A stretch of DNA of 64,000 bases from the NCBI RefSeq assembly GCF_049257235.1, contig NZ_JBMMUF010000013.1, positions 18,799-82,798 on the forward strand, in the 5' to 3' direction. This DNA comes from Pseudoalteromonas sp049257235. GTDB lineage: Bacteria; Pseudomonadota; Gammaproteobacteria; Enterobacterales; Alteromonadaceae. The translations under genes were made by a program, and so were the position numbers. Positions within the stretch are counted from its first letter, which is position 1, and each line of letters opens with the position of its first letter. The notes below the pieces were generated by a model. It did no database searches. It had not been told where the DNA came from and saw only the letters and a program-made list of their open reading frames with translations. This document shows, one piece after another, positions 63,799-64,000 of this stretch.

Positions 63799-64000
63799 TG
63801 TCCACTTCCCCGTTAATGACACAGTTCTAAATTAGAATTTTCCAGTTTTTCTCGGTAAGCTGCCGGCGGCAGGTTATCCAGACTTTCATGGGTTCGTTCT
63901 TCGTTATAATCCAATCGCCAGAACCAAGCCATATCTTGCACTTGGCTGAGATTCTCAAACAAGTAGGCATCAAGAAACTCTCTGCGGAATGAACCGTTAA
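63799..64000 (-). mobile_element. IS3-family insertion sequence, one end (continues off the window)
   Basis: The end begins TGTCCACTTCCCCG, with the terminal TG usual in IS3 elements, and contains the 3' end of a transposase gene. Whether the element is whole is unknown. Confidence 0.7.
63813..64000 (-). CDS. IS3-family transposase OrfB, C-terminal part
   Basis: 62 codons read into the window on the minus strand (NGSFRREFLDAYLFENLS ... LDNLPPAAYREKL) and end at a TAA. This is the rve integrase-core C-terminus of IS3-family OrfB, with the typical WRLDYNEERTHESL. The start lies beyond the right edge. Confidence 0.85.
   Translation of the reverse strand, partial: NGSFRREFLDAYLFENLSQVQDMAWFWRLDYNEERTHESLDNLPPAAYREKLENSNLELCH

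Noticed and set aside
1..64000. CRISPR arrays, tRNA or rRNA genes
   Set aside because: No regularly spaced repeats, cloverleaf sequences or rRNA signatures were seen by eye; a dedicated scan would be needed to exclude small RNAs.

Overview
The window looks like a chromosomal segment of a marine gammaproteobacterium of the Alteromonadales, most likely Pseudoalteromonas or a close relative. This is inferred from moderate GC, the gene families (secreted S8, S9, S41 and metzincin proteases, a large TonB receptor, a YhhN lysoplasmalogenase, DUF3034, DUF3297) and dense cyclic-di-GMP signalling. No database search was possible. I see no rRNA, tRNA or CRISPR. About 50 protein genes fill most of the sequence. 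The left edge cuts a small alpha/beta hydrolase and the right edge cuts an IS3-family transposase.

Layout. 1-9 kb: hydrolase fragment, S9 peptidase, propionyl-CoA synthetase, globin-coupled diguanylate cyclase, muramidase, and a LysR regulator divergent from a small membrane protein and an SbtA-like permease. 9-13.4 kb: a minus-strand operon of cupredoxin-like protein, GGDEF/EAL protein, DUF3034 protein and truncated-haemoglobin lipoprotein. 13.7-23.6 kb: DbpA helicase, a response-regulator/EAL gene divergent from a PAS hybrid kinase, pirin, a stand-alone EAL protein, an alanine/glycine:sodium symporter and an acetyltransferase. 23.8-31 kb: a lipoprotein/subtilase pair, a LuxR-type response regulator, a class I cyclic-di-GMP riboswitch in front of a secreted metzincin protease, and a pair made of an oxygen-binding diiron MBL protein and a chemoreceptor-like protein. 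31-35.7 kb: a TonB receptor preceded by three GGTATATACC-like sites, a GntR/HutC regulator and a TPR protein.

35.8-46.8 kb is a copper-efflux operon (CopL-like, DUF411, CusC, CusB, CusA, reductase). CusA carries a C-terminal PepSY membrane domain and the last gene is a PepSY-ferredoxin-flavin reductase, so efflux and electron transfer appear to be combined. An AraC regulator is divergent. 46.8-51.4 kb holds an S41 peptidase, small proteins, a NERD protein and a C15-like peptidase with Ser where the nucleophilic Cys is expected. 51.4-58 kb is a second copper locus (cupredoxin, CopA ATPase behind a clear CueR-type promoter, cupin, lipase, multicopper oxidase). 58-64 kb holds a Na/Pi symporter, lysoplasmalogenase, M24 peptidase, a SigZ-like sigma factor with ArsH, and the IS3 end.

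Two themes recur. Cyclic-di-GMP: four GGDEF/EAL proteins and one riboswitch lie within about 22 kb. Copper and redox sensing: two copper export loci, cupredoxins, haemoglobins and an ODP diiron protein. A dispersed MITE-like repeat (core TAGGGCGTGTTGA) occurs at least five times, and twice it supplies the stop codon of the adjacent gene.
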